This document shows, piece after piece, positions 6,531-14,607 of a stretch of 45,508 nt of DNA (positions within the stretch are counted from its first letter, which is position 1; every line of letters starts with the position of its first letter). The translations under genes were made by a program, and so were the position numbers. Location of the stretch: contig NZ_KI271848.1 of the NCBI RefSeq assembly GCF_000469465.1, positions 12,602 to 58,109 of the forward strand, in the 5' to 3' direction. Below the pieces are notes generated by a model. That model saw only the letters and a list, made by a program, of their open reading frames with translations, had not been told where the DNA came from and ran no database searches. Source of the DNA: Gemella bergeri ATCC 700627 (GTDB lineage: Bacteria; Bacillota; Bacilli; Staphylococcales; Gemellaceae).

Positions 6531-7403
6531 ATGGTTATTCAATGGTTTCCGGGGCATATGGCAAAGGCAACAAGAGAAGTAAAAGAAAAATTAAAATTAG
6601 TAGATATTGTATTTGAACTTGTAGATGCTCGTTGTCCGTTATCATCACACAATATGTACTTAGATGAAGTAGTGAAAGATAAAAAGAAGATTATTATTTT
6701 TAACAAGGGTGACTTATGCGATAGAAAAGAAACTGCAAAATGGAAAAATTATTTTGAAGACAAAGGATATGTTGTTGTTTACACTGATTCAAAAAATAGT
6801 AATAACTTAAATAAAGTAATTAGTAAAGCTAAGGAAGAATTAGCAGAAAAAATTGCTCGCCAAGTTGAAAGAGGTATAAAACCAAGAGCAATTCGATCTA
6901 TGGTAATAGGGGTTCCTAACGTGGGAAAATCAACATTTATAAATAAATTGATTAAAAAAAATGTGGCAAATACTGCTAATAAACCGGGCGTTACTAAAAA
7001 ACAACAATGGTTAAAATTGAATAAAGATATTGAGTTGTTGGATACACCGGGAATTTTAATGCCTAAGTTTGATAATCAAAAAATCGGTAAAAAATTAAGT
7101 TTAATCGCTTCAATAAAAGATGATATAACACCACTTGATGATGTATGTCTATACTTAATAGAATTATTAAAAACAAATTATTTAGAAAATTTAAATAATC
7201 TTTATAAAATAAATGTGTCGCAAGATGATGACAATGTTTTTATTATGGAAAAAATTGCTGAGAAGAAATTTAAAAAGATTGCTGGGGATTATGACTATGA
7301 TTCTACTATAAAATTACTTATTCAAGATTTTAGAACACAAAAATTCGGATTAATTACCTTAGATAATTATCAAGAAATGGTGGGAACTAATGATGAAAAT
7401 TAA
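6531..7403 (+). CDS. rbgA: Ribosome biogenesis GTPase RbgA (YlqF)
   Basis: Cytoplasmic GTPase needed for a late step in 50S subunit assembly. It has the circularly permuted GTPase order: the protein opens with IQWFPGHMAKATRE, then G4 (FNKGDLCD) comes before G1 (GVPNVGKSTFINKL) and G3 (DTPG). The C-terminal domain follows from about residue 190. At 290 residues it is of normal size. An AAAAGGAG site precedes the ATG. It overlaps rnhB by 14 nt; the rbgA-rnhB pairing is the same as in Bacillus subtilis (ylqF-rnhB). Confidence 0.95.
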   Translation: MVIQWFPGHMAKATREVKEKLKLVDIVFELVDARCPLSSHNMYLDEVVKDKKKIIIFNKGDLCDRKETAKWKNYFEDKGYVVVYTDSKNSNNLNKVISKAKEELAEKIARQVERGIKPRAIRSMVIGVPNVGKSTFINKLIKKNVANTANKPGVTKKQQWLKLNKDIELLDTPGILMPKFDNQKIGKKLSLIASIKDDITPLDDVCLYLIELLKTNYLENLNNLYKINVSQDDDNVFIMEKIAEKKFKKIAGDYDYDSTIKLLIQDFRTQKFGLITLDNYQEMVGTNDEN

Positions 7404-8181
7404 TGAAATAAAAGAAATTTTTTCACAAGAAGTAGTAGAAAAAGAAATAATAGAAACATTACAAAATGATGAGAGAATAGGTGTAAAAAAAATATTACTT
7501 AGTTATAATAAAAAACAAGAAAAGAAAAATTTTCTAAAAAAAGAATACGAAAAAAAATCATTTTATGAAAATAAGTGTTATAATAATGGATATAAATATA
7601 TTTGTGGAGTAGATGAGGTAGGTCGTGGACCTTTAGCGGGTCCGGTAGTAGCAGCTGCGGTAATTTTAAAACAGGATAATTATTTTGAAGGGTTAAATGA
7701 TTCAAAAAAATTATCAAAAACTAAACGTGAAGAATTGTACGATAAAATAAAAACCGAAGCATTGGCATATGCGGTGTGTGAAGTAGATAATAGAGAAATA
7801 GAAAAATATAACATTTATAACGCCAGCAGAGTAGCAATGCAAAAAGCTATTGAAAAGTTATCACAGACACCGGATTTTCTTTTAATTGATGCCATGCCAT
7901 TTGAAAATTATCCAATTTCAAATTTTAGTATGGTTAAAGGTGATGAAAAAAGTGTTTCAATAGCGGCAGCTTCCGTTATAGCTAAAGTACATCGTGATCG
8001 CTTAATGGAAGATTATTCAAAAAAATATCCATATTATGATTTTGAAAATAATGCAGGATATGGCACCAAGAGGCACTTGGAAGCCCTAGATAAATACGGA
8101 ATTTGTCCAATACATCGAAGAGATTTTGAACCGATAAAAACAATAATACAAGGAGGAAAAAATGAACAACGAAAAAAATAA
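7390..8181 (+). CDS. rnhB: Ribonuclease HII
   Basis: Cleaves RNA in RNA-DNA hybrids and removes single ribonucleotides from DNA. 263 residues with an N-terminal extension of about 70 residues as in Bacillus RnhB. The catalytic motif YICGVDEVGRGPLAGPVVAA supplies the first Asp and Glu, LLIDAMP the next Asp, and SVIAKVHRDRLMEDY the last. The GYGTKRHLEAL block is also conserved. Starts at 7390 or 7393 (two consecutive ATGs) inside the end of rbgA; its 3' end overlaps rnjB by 20 nt, so translation of the three genes is probably coupled. Confidence 0.95.
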   Translation: MMKINEIKEIFSQEVVEKEIIETLQNDERIGVKKILLSYNKKQEKKNFLKKEYEKKSFYENKCYNNGYKYICGVDEVGRGPLAGPVVAAAVILKQDNYFEGLNDSKKLSKTKREELYDKIKTEALAYAVCEVDNREIEKYNIYNASRVAMQKAIEKLSQTPDFLLIDAMPFENYPISNFSMVKGDEKSVSIAAASVIAKVHRDRLMEDYSKKYPYYDFENNAGYGTKRHLEALDKYGICPIHRRDFEPIKTIIQGGKNEQRKK

Positions 8182-9949
8182 TAATCATGGTCAGAAGATC
8201 AGTACACATAAAAAAAATAATGTTGTGAAAAATAAATTAAATAACATTGAGATTAAAGAAGTAAAGAAAAAATCAAATAAATCAAGAAAAAATTATCCAA
8301 AAATTAGTATAACTCCGTTAGGGGGAGTAGAAGAAGTAGCTAAAAATATGTATATGGTAGAAATTGGTGACGAGATATTTGTTTTAGATGCCGGTCTTAT
8401 GTTCCCTGAAACTGAAATGATAGGGATAGATGCGGTTATACCGGATATTAGTTACTTGATTAAGAATAAAAATAGGGTAAAAGGTATCTTTTTATCTAAT
8501 GGACGTGTAAGTTCTATGGGGGCTGTTCCTTATATAATAGATAAGCTAAAATGTCCTGTTTATGGTTCGAAATTAACGATTGATTTATTAAAAAATCATT
8601 TAAAACAGTTAAATATCAGACGTCGTATTAAATTTTATTATGTTAGAGAGAATAATAAATATGATTTTAATAATGCTCATATAACATTTTTTAAAACGAC
8701 ATATTCTATGCCGGATTCACTAGGTATTTGTATTTCTACCGCACAAGGAAATATAGTTTATACCGGAGAATTTAAGTTTGACCAATCTGTAAGTAAAGAA
8801 TACAGAGCAGATATGTTAAAAATTAGCCAACTAGGTCAAAAAGGTGTTATGGTATTATTAAGTGATTCCAGTAATGCTAATGTAAAGGGATATAATGTAC
8901 CGGAAAATGAAGCGGCAGAACAGATTGATAACGCATTTTATCAAGCTAATAAAAGAATTATTGTTACGTGCTATGCCTCTAATTTTTTAACAATTTCTCA
9001 TATTGTTAAAGCTGCATTGGGTCAAAATAGAAAAATATTATTACTGGGTCAAGCTATTCAAGATTCTATAAATAGTGCAAGAAATATGAATTACCTAGAA
9101 ATAGAAGACGATAAATTAATCGGTATAGATGATTTAAAAAATTATCCACAAAATGAAATATGTATTCTTTCATCCGGAGAACAAGGAGAACCTATTGAAG
9201 CGATGAAAAATATTGCAGAGAAATCTATTACCAATATTCAAATAGAAGAAGGGGATACTATTATGATAGCGGCAACTCCATCACCTAACATGGAGGTTAT
9301 GTTATTCCAAACATTAAATCTTCTCGTAGAATTAGGTGCTAATGTTGTTACCGCCTCTAAACGTCTTCATGCTGCAAGTCATGCTACACGTGAAGAATTA
9401 AAATTAATGTTGAATATGTTAATGCCTAAACACTTTATTCCTATTCAAGGAGAATTTAGGAATTTAAGAAAACATGCAGAAATAGCTGCGGAAACGGGTG
9501 TCAACAAAAAGAATATTCACATATTGGAAAAAGGCACTACGTTGGAAATTTCAGGTAATAAGGCAAAAGAATTATTAAAAAATATTCCGGTGGGAAATAT
9601 TCTTGTAGATGGTCGTGGAATTGGAGATGTAGAAGATAGTGTTTTAAAAGATAGAAAATTGTTGTCAAATGACGGTATTTTTGTAACCTCATATGCAATA
9701 AGTAGAAAAACTAAAAGTTTAGTCGGAAGACCATGTATTCAAACAAAAGGTTTCGTCTATGTTAAAAAAAGTGCTGAACTCATAAAAGAAGCTGAAGAAA
9801 AAGTCACAGAATACTTGATTAATAATCCTATAAAGAGTATTCGTGATTGCTCAACAATAAAATCAGAAATTAGAAGTATGTTATCCAGTCTACTTTATGA
9901 TAGTACAAAACGAAAACCTATAATTATAGTCAACTTTACATTAATTTAA
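8162..9949 (+). CDS. rnjB: RNase J2-like protein with degenerate catalytic site
   Basis: Beta-CASP metallo-beta-lactamase of the RNase J family, acting in mRNA decay and RNA maturation; J2 paralogues partner RNase J1. The conserved framework is clear: ITPLGGVEEVAKNMY (51-65), LDAGLMFPE, LLSDSSNAN, EELKLMLNMLMPKHFIPI. However, the signature HGHEDH site reads SNGRVSSMG (112-120), the THSIPDS His is Tyr181, GDFKFD is GEFKFD (E203) and the VHGE His is Gln429. Only H403/H407 remain, so nuclease activity is unlikely. A Lys/Asn-rich tail of about 45 residues precedes the domain. An AAGGAGG site fixes the start at 8162. Confidence 0.88.
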   Translation: MNNEKNNNHGQKISTHKKNNVVKNKLNNIEIKEVKKKSNKSRKNYPKISITPLGGVEEVAKNMYMVEIGDEIFVLDAGLMFPETEMIGIDAVIPDISYLIKNKNRVKGIFLSNGRVSSMGAVPYIIDKLKCPVYGSKLTIDLLKNHLKQLNIRRRIKFYYVRENNKYDFNNAHITFFKTTYSMPDSLGICISTAQGNIVYTGEFKFDQSVSKEYRADMLKISQLGQKGVMVLLSDSSNANVKGYNVPENEAAEQIDNAFYQANKRIIVTCYASNFLTISHIVKAALGQNRKILLLGQAIQDSINSARNMNYLEIEDDKLIGIDDLKNYPQNEICILSSGEQGEPIEAMKNIAEKSITNIQIEEGDTIMIAATPSPNMEVMLFQTLNLLVELGANVVTASKRLHAASHATREELKLMLNMLMPKHFIPIQGEFRNLRKHAEIAAETGVNKKNIHILEKGTTLEISGNKAKELLKNIPVGNILVDGRGIGDVEDSVLKDRKLLSNDGIFVTSYAISRKTKSLVGRPCIQTKGFVYVKKSAELIKEAEEKVTEYLINNPIKSIRDCSTIKSEIRSMLSSLLYDSTKRKPIIIVNFTLI

Positions 9950-9959
9950 TAAAAAATAA

Positions 9960-9987
9960 AAGGGGATAATAAATTAATTGTCCCCTT
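9960..9987. terminator. Hairpin between rnjB and dinB
   Basis: AAGGGGATAAT pairs with ATTGTCCCCTT over 11 bp (one G-U) around a 6-nt loop. There is no T-run on the + side, only TTAT, while the minus side ends in TTTTATTTTTTATT. It may be a weak terminator or a processing/stability hairpin. Confidence 0.5.
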
Positions 9988-10013
9988 ATAACTAACTAAA
10001 AAGGAGGTAGCTT

Positions 10014-11225
10014 ATGTCTAAAGTGATTGCTCATATCGATATGAATTGTTTTTATGCAAGTGTCGAAGAAAAGTATAATCCAAAATTAAAAGGAAAACCG
10101 TTGGCAGTAGCAGGAGAAGTTAAGAAAAGACATGGAATAATAGTTACCTCCAATTATCCGGCAAGATCCTTTGGAGTGAAAACTACAATGAGAGTAGGGG
10201 AAGCCAGAAAATTATGTCCAAGTTTGCAAATAGTGCGTCCCGATTTTGAAAAATATCAAATAGAATCAAAAAGAATTTTTGATTTAGTGAGGGAGTATAC
10301 TGATAAAATTGAAATAGTTTCTATAGATGAGGCTTATATAGATTTGAGTGAATTAAAGGATCCTGTAAAAGTTGCGGCCGTAATTCAAAGAAGAATATAC
10401 AAACAACTGAAAATACCTTCGAGTATAGGGATTTCTTACAATAAATTTTTTGCAAAGATGGCATCGGATTTAAAAAAACCGCTTGGTTTTACGATAATAA
10501 ATAAAAAAAATTTTAAGGAAATATTGTGGAATCTTGATGTAGAAAAAATGCACGGTTGTGGAAAAGCTGCAACAAAAAAATTTAAAAAACTAAAAATTAA
10601 TACAATAGGTGATGTTGCAACTGCTAATGAGGTTATTTTACATAGTATTTTTGGAGTTCAAGGTTTAAGATTGAAAAAAAGAGCCAATGGAGAAGATAGT
10701 AGAGTATTAAAATACACCGTAGAAAGAAAATCAATAGGAAATTCTAAAACATTTTCCAGTGATTTAATAGATGAAGACGAAATATTAAAAGAAGTAAAAA
10801 AATTAAGTAAAAAGGTAAGTGAAAGAGCCGTATCACGAGATTATGTAGGGAATAATATTTCTATAATGATTAAATTTTCTGACTTCAAGGTTATGACACG
10901 TTCGAAAAAAATTTCTGAGTATATAAACACTGAAAAAGATGTTTTCAGTTATGCTTGGGAATTACTGTCAGATAATTATGATTTCAATGTAGGAATAAGG
11001 TTATTGGGAGTTTCATTAAATGAGATAAAAAAATTAAAAGAATTAAATATTCAGTTAGATATTTTTGATGAAAAAAATTATAAAAAAGAAGAAAAATTAA
11101 GAAAATTATCACGAAGTTTAAAAGAACAATTCGGTGATAAAGTTCTTACAGGTTTCAAAAAAAATGATAATAAAAACAAAAAGACTATAATAACTACAAG
11201 CTTTAGTAAAGATTTTTTAGATTAA
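10014..11225 (+). CDS. dinB: DNA polymerase IV (Y family)
   Basis: Error-prone translesion polymerase. 403 residues: palm motif AHIDMNCFYASVEEKY with the first metal-binding Asp, steric/finger region GIIVTSNYPARSFGVKT, catalytic SIDEAYIDL (second acidic pair), the helix-hairpin-helix region WNLDVEKMHGCGKAATKKF, and the little-finger domain from about residue 235 (KSIGNSKTF). Length is slightly above the E. coli enzyme, owing to a Lys-rich tail that may include a clamp-binding site (QLDIFD near 345). A GGAGGT site precedes the ATG. Confidence 0.94.
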   Translation: MSKVIAHIDMNCFYASVEEKYNPKLKGKPLAVAGEVKKRHGIIVTSNYPARSFGVKTTMRVGEARKLCPSLQIVRPDFEKYQIESKRIFDLVREYTDKIEIVSIDEAYIDLSELKDPVKVAAVIQRRIYKQLKIPSSIGISYNKFFAKMASDLKKPLGFTIINKKNFKEILWNLDVEKMHGCGKAATKKFKKLKINTIGDVATANEVILHSIFGVQGLRLKKRANGEDSRVLKYTVERKSIGNSKTFSSDLIDEDEILKEVKKLSKKVSERAVSRDYVGNNISIMIKFSDFKVMTRSKKISEYINTEKDVFSYAWELLSDNYDFNVGIRLLGVSLNEIKKLKELNIQLDIFDEKNYKKEEKLRKLSRSLKEQFGDKVLTGFKKNDNKNKKTIITTSFSKDFLD

Positions 11226-11251
11226 TAAAAGCCTAAAAGAAAGGAAGAAAA

Positions 11252-11932
11252 ATGCTGATGATTAATAAAAGATTAGAATTAGTTGCAACATATGTTAAGG
11301 GCAGAAGACTTGCAGATATAGGAAGTGATCATGCATATTTACCTTTATATTTGGTCAAAAATAAAAGAATAGATTTTGCTATAGCTGGTGAAATAGTAGA
11401 AGGTCCATATAAAATATCTCAAAAAAATGTAGCACAAGAAGGCTTTTCAAAAATTATTGAATGTCGAAAAGCGGCAGGATTAGATGCAATATCACTTGAT
11501 GACAATATAGAAGTAATAACTATTTGTGGAATGGGAGGAAAATTAATAGCTGAGATATTGGAAAATGGGAAGGAAAAATTAAAAAACAAACCGAGTTTAA
11601 TTTTACAACCAAATGTTGGAGAAAATTTTGTTCGTATTAAATTGCAAGAATTAGGATATAAAATAGATGCAGAAGACATAATAGAAGAAGACGGGCATAT
11701 TTATGAAATAATAGTAGCTAGTTTTGGGAAAATGAACTTAACAGAAGATGAGATAAATTTTGGAAAATTTTTAACAAAAGAAAAACCGGAACTATACATA
11801 AAGAAACAAAATTTAGAATTAGAAAAAATAAATTACATATTGGCACAACTAAAAAAATCTAAAAATACTCAGTTAGAGAAAATAAAGGTTCAGAAAGAAA
11901 AATATAAAAAAATAGAAGCACTAATTCAGTAG
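11252..11932 (+). CDS. trmK: tRNA (adenine(22)-N1)-methyltransferase TrmK
   Basis: SAM-dependent methylation of A22 in tRNA. 226 residues with the family opening KRLELVATYVKGRRLADIGSDHAYLPLYLV (SAM motif I), AIAGEIVEGPY, and the catalytic-region ICGMGGKLIAEIL at about 90-102; LILQPNVG follows. A C-terminal coiled segment rich in Lys/Glu is typical. ATG 11252 follows AAAGGAAG; MINKR three codons in is an alternative. It follows dinB by 26 bp and is probably cotranscribed. In Bacillus, trmK lies near sigA, which is not present here. Confidence 0.92.
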   Translation: MLMINKRLELVATYVKGRRLADIGSDHAYLPLYLVKNKRIDFAIAGEIVEGPYKISQKNVAQEGFSKIIECRKAAGLDAISLDDNIEVITICGMGGKLIAEILENGKEKLKNKPSLILQPNVGENFVRIKLQELGYKIDAEDIIEEDGHIYEIIVASFGKMNLTEDEINFGKFLTKEKPELYIKKQNLELEKINYILAQLKKSKNTQLEKIKVQKEKYKKIEALIQ

Positions 11933-12027
11933 TTTTTAAGATTTACAAATAAAAAATTATTAGAACGGTATTTATAATTTATAAATCATAATTGGTTTGG
12001 ATAGACACAAGATAGGAGTGTAAGAAA

Positions 12028-12786
12028 ATGGAATATAGTTTCAAGGATATGTATTCTAGATCAAAAGTAGCAGTAGAAACAGATAGATATGTTATTTATC
12101 AAATGTTAAAATCGAAATTAAATTTTAGTGGAAATTATTTACTTATAAAACAAATGCCGGAAATTGTTGATGAGTTGGAATATTATATAGCTTCTTGTTA
12201 TAAATTTTTTAAAGATGCCGGTATTAATTTTATTCATATAGCTATACCGGAAAAAAAAGAACTTTCTAAAAAATTAAAAAAATATCTAAAAAAAGATGGA
12301 TATAATGAGATAAATTTTGACTTGTACCATTTGAAAAGAGAAGAATTTGTTGAACAAAATCTGAGTAATTATAAAATAGAATTTCTACAGAAAAAAAATA
12401 ACAGTGAATATTTAGAGTTTCAATATAAAATAGATTCGGAACTGGGTGATAATAGCTGGGCAATTCATAACCAAGAGTTGCTTTATGAAAATATTCGTTC
12501 AGAAAATATACTTCAATTAATAGCAAAAGATAATGATAAAATTATAGGAACGATGAACGTAATAATGAAAACAGATTTTTTTGAAGTTGATAATCTGTAT
12601 GTAGCCAAAAAATACAGAAGACAAGGAGTTGCCAAACATCTTTTAAATTATGCAGTGTTAAATATGAGGAAAGAAAATGTGGTATTGGTTGCTGATAGTA
12701 ATGATACACCTAAGTATATGTATGAAAAACTTGGATTTAAAAAAATATCAAAGCAAGATTTTTATTTGAAATCGAATATTAATTAA
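12028..12786 (+). CDS. GNAT-family N-acetyltransferase, two-domain
   Basis: 252 residues. The C-terminal half holds a GNAT fold with the acetyl-CoA motif NLYVAKKYRRQGVAKHLLNYA (R/Q-x-x-G-x-A) at about 190-210 and MYEKLGFKKI at the end. The N-terminal half (1-110) is an uncharacterised domain seen in some Firmicute acetyltransferases that contribute a lid or substrate site. Substrate unknown. Its start follows a TAGGAG site. It stands alone, with no obvious operon partner. Confidence 0.8.
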   Translation: MEYSFKDMYSRSKVAVETDRYVIYQMLKSKLNFSGNYLLIKQMPEIVDELEYYIASCYKFFKDAGINFIHIAIPEKKELSKKLKKYLKKDGYNEINFDLYHLKREEFVEQNLSNYKIEFLQKKNNSEYLEFQYKIDSELGDNSWAIHNQELLYENIRSENILQLIAKDNDKIIGTMNVIMKTDFFEVDNLYVAKKYRRQGVAKHLLNYAVLNMRKENVVLVADSNDTPKYMYEKLGFKKISKQDFYLKSNIN

Positions 12787-12886
12787 GAAATGGTTTAATA
12801 AATATTTGGATAATTATTATATTTGCTATTTTACAATTAAAGAGGATAAATATAGTTGAATATTTTTAGAAAATATTTTTAAAATA

Positions 12887-12915
12887 TTGATGAATTTTGT
12901 TATGTGTAGTAAACT
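12887..12915 (+). promoter_or_regulatory. Candidate promoter of the beta-lactamase-like gene
   Basis: TTGATG (12887-12892), 17-bp spacer, TAAACT (12910-12915), 40 bp before the TTG start. Confidence 0.4.
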
Positions 12916-12954
12916 AATAGTAGTGGTTTTATAGAAGAGAGTAGGTAAATAAAA

Positions 12955-13893
12955 TTGAAAAAGGTAGTTAAAAAAATATTAAAATTTATTATAGAATCCT
13001 CAGTAGTTGTCCTTATTATTTATGGAGTTTTTTCTGCCGGTGGTTATGTGAAATCTAAAAAATATAAAGATAATCAAGTAGAAGTTTCAAAACAGGAGCA
13101 GGTTCAAAAAAATAATGAGTCTAAAGAAGAAAATCAAGAAAAGAAAAAATTAAATCAAGTGGAACTTGATGAGGCTATGAATAATATAGTTAGCAAATAT
13201 CAAGGAAATAACGAAATTGGTGTTGTTTATAAAAATTTTTCAACTGGTTACAGATTTGCGGTGGCAGATGATAAATATTTTACAGCGGCGAGTACCGTTA
13301 AAGTTGTGTATGCTATGAAGATTTATGATAGAATAAAAGCCGGGGAAATATCTAAAGATAAGCCGATTTATTATAATAAGAAATTTTTAGAAGAAGGTGG
13401 TGGAGAAATAACCAATCAACCTAAAAAGGATAGTTATGAATTAGAATATGTAATTCAAAATATGATCCAATATTCTGATAATACAGCTACCAGAATGCTT
13501 ATTGGAAACAGTGCGACAGCCGCCGATATTCTTACTAAATATTTTGCACAATTAGGTGTTTCTCTACCCTTAGTACAAGCACAAAAAAATAAAGTAACAC
13601 CAAAAATGATGGAGGCAGCATGGAGTAAATTATATTCAGAAAAAGAGAACTATCCTGAATTATTTAAATATTTACAAGATACAAAAGACAGTGAATGGAT
13701 AAAAAAAGGTATCCAAGATAAAAAAATAGCGAGTAAGTACGGCGGAATAGATGCCAATATGCACGATACCGCTATAGTATTTGGGAATCAAGACTATATG
13801 CTGCTCATATATACAAATAATTTGTCAGATTCGGGGAATAGTATTTCAGAAATAGCAAAAGAGATAAATAATCTTACCGATAATAACATGTAA
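12955..13893 (+). CDS. Membrane-anchored class A beta-lactamase-like serine hydrolase
   Basis: 312 residues: a single N-terminal membrane segment (about 11-30), a Lys/Glu/Gln-rich linker (32-68), then an extracellular beta-lactamase2-type domain. Active-site motifs are S113-T-V-K116 (SxxK) and S174-D-N176 (SDN). The third motif, normally K-T/S-G, reads K261-Y-G263. Such proteins can be low-activity beta-lactamases or cell-wall hydrolases/esterases; this one should not be called a resistance gene on sequence alone. Start is TTG 12955, with a GAGTAGG site, because no ATG precedes the membrane segment. Confidence 0.78.
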   Translation: MKKVVKKILKFIIESSVVVLIIYGVFSAGGYVKSKKYKDNQVEVSKQEQVQKNNESKEENQEKKKLNQVELDEAMNNIVSKYQGNNEIGVVYKNFSTGYRFAVADDKYFTAASTVKVVYAMKIYDRIKAGEISKDKPIYYNKKFLEEGGGEITNQPKKDSYELEYVIQNMIQYSDNTATRMLIGNSATAADILTKYFAQLGVSLPLVQAQKNKVTPKMMEAAWSKLYSEKENYPELFKYLQDTKDSEWIKKGIQDKKIASKYGGIDANMHDTAIVFGNQDYMLLIYTNNLSDSGNSISEIAKEINNLTDNNM

Positions 13894-13923
13894 AGTAATT
13901 ACAGTTATTTCGACAATATTAAC

Positions 13924-13955
13924 ATCTAACTTTGATAAAAATTAGATATTTTTTT
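13924..13955 (+). terminator. Terminator after the beta-lactamase-like gene
   Basis: ATCTAA-C-TTT / AAA-A-TTAGAT stem with one mismatch, a GATA loop and T7. Confidence 0.75.
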
Positions 13956-14000
13956 GCGGTTAAATAAGAGAATGTTTTGAAAATAATTTGATAAAAATAA

Positions 14001-14029
14001 TTGAAAAAAGCTATATAAAAGTATATAAT
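14001..14029 (+). promoter_or_regulatory. Promoter of the EIIA gene
   Basis: TTGAAA (14001-14006), 17-bp spacer, TATAAT (14024-14029). It lies inside the longer open frame and so supports the downstream start at 14069. Confidence 0.82.
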
Positions 14030-14068
14030 AGGTATATTAGAGTAATATTTTTAGTATGGAGGATTGAA

Positions 14069-14572
14069 ATGGGATTTTTATCAAAATTACTCGGAAAAGA
14101 AGATAAAAAAATAGAAGAATTAGTAATAAATTCTTATATGAAAGGAAAAGTAGTAGCCATTACTGAAGTTCCGGATCCGGTATTTTCACAGAAAATGATG
14201 GGCGATGGTTTTGCAATTATCCCTGAAGAAGGAAAATTGCTGTCACCGGTTTCGGGAGAAATTATCCAAGTATTTCCGACAAAACATGCTTTTGGAATAA
14301 AGACAGGAGATGTGGAGTTGCTTATCCATGTTGGCTTAGAGACGGTAGCTATGAAAGGTGAAGGATTTGATGTTTTAGTGTCAGCCGGAGATAAAGTAGA
14401 GGTTGGTCAAGCATTATTAACTTATGATTTAGAATTGGTAAAAGAAAAAGCAAAAGATATCATTACCCCTTGTGTAGTTACGAATATGGATATTGTTGAA
14501 GATATTAGTGTTTTAAAACTAAATGAAACCGTAGATTTTTCACAAGAAGTAGCAAAAATAAAACTTAAATAG
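14069..14572 (+). CDS. Glucose-type PTS EIIA component (Crr-like)
   Basis: Phosphocarrier of the sugar phosphotransferase system, accepting phosphate from HPr and passing it to an EIIB. 167 residues, the length of a stand-alone EIIA-Glc. The active-site pair is H73 (FPTKHAFGIKT) and H87 (LLIHVGLETV), matching H75 and H90 of E. coli EIIA-Glc; the SPVSGEI and EVPDPVFSQKMMG blocks are conserved. ATG 14069 was chosen because it has a GGAGG site and lies downstream of the consensus promoter; the frame stays open upstream without similarity. No EIIB/EIIC gene is adjacent, so it probably serves several permeases. It could also have a regulatory role. Confidence 0.92.
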   Translation: MGFLSKLLGKEDKKIEELVINSYMKGKVVAITEVPDPVFSQKMMGDGFAIIPEEGKLLSPVSGEIIQVFPTKHAFGIKTGDVELLIHVGLETVAMKGEGFDVLVSAGDKVEVGQALLTYDLELVKEKAKDIITPCVVTNMDIVEDISVLKLNETVDFSQEVAKIKLK

Positions 14573-14593
14573 ATGTGAGTCTATTTAAGTTTT
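14560..14593 (+). terminator. Hairpin overlapping the end of the EIIA gene
   Basis: A 14-bp perfect stem (AAAACTTAAATAGA with TCTATTTAAGTTTT) around a TGTGAG loop. The 5' arm includes the last codons and the stop codon, and the TTTT tail is part of the stem. Confidence 0.7.
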
Positions 14594-14607
14594 AATAGTA
14601 TAATATT

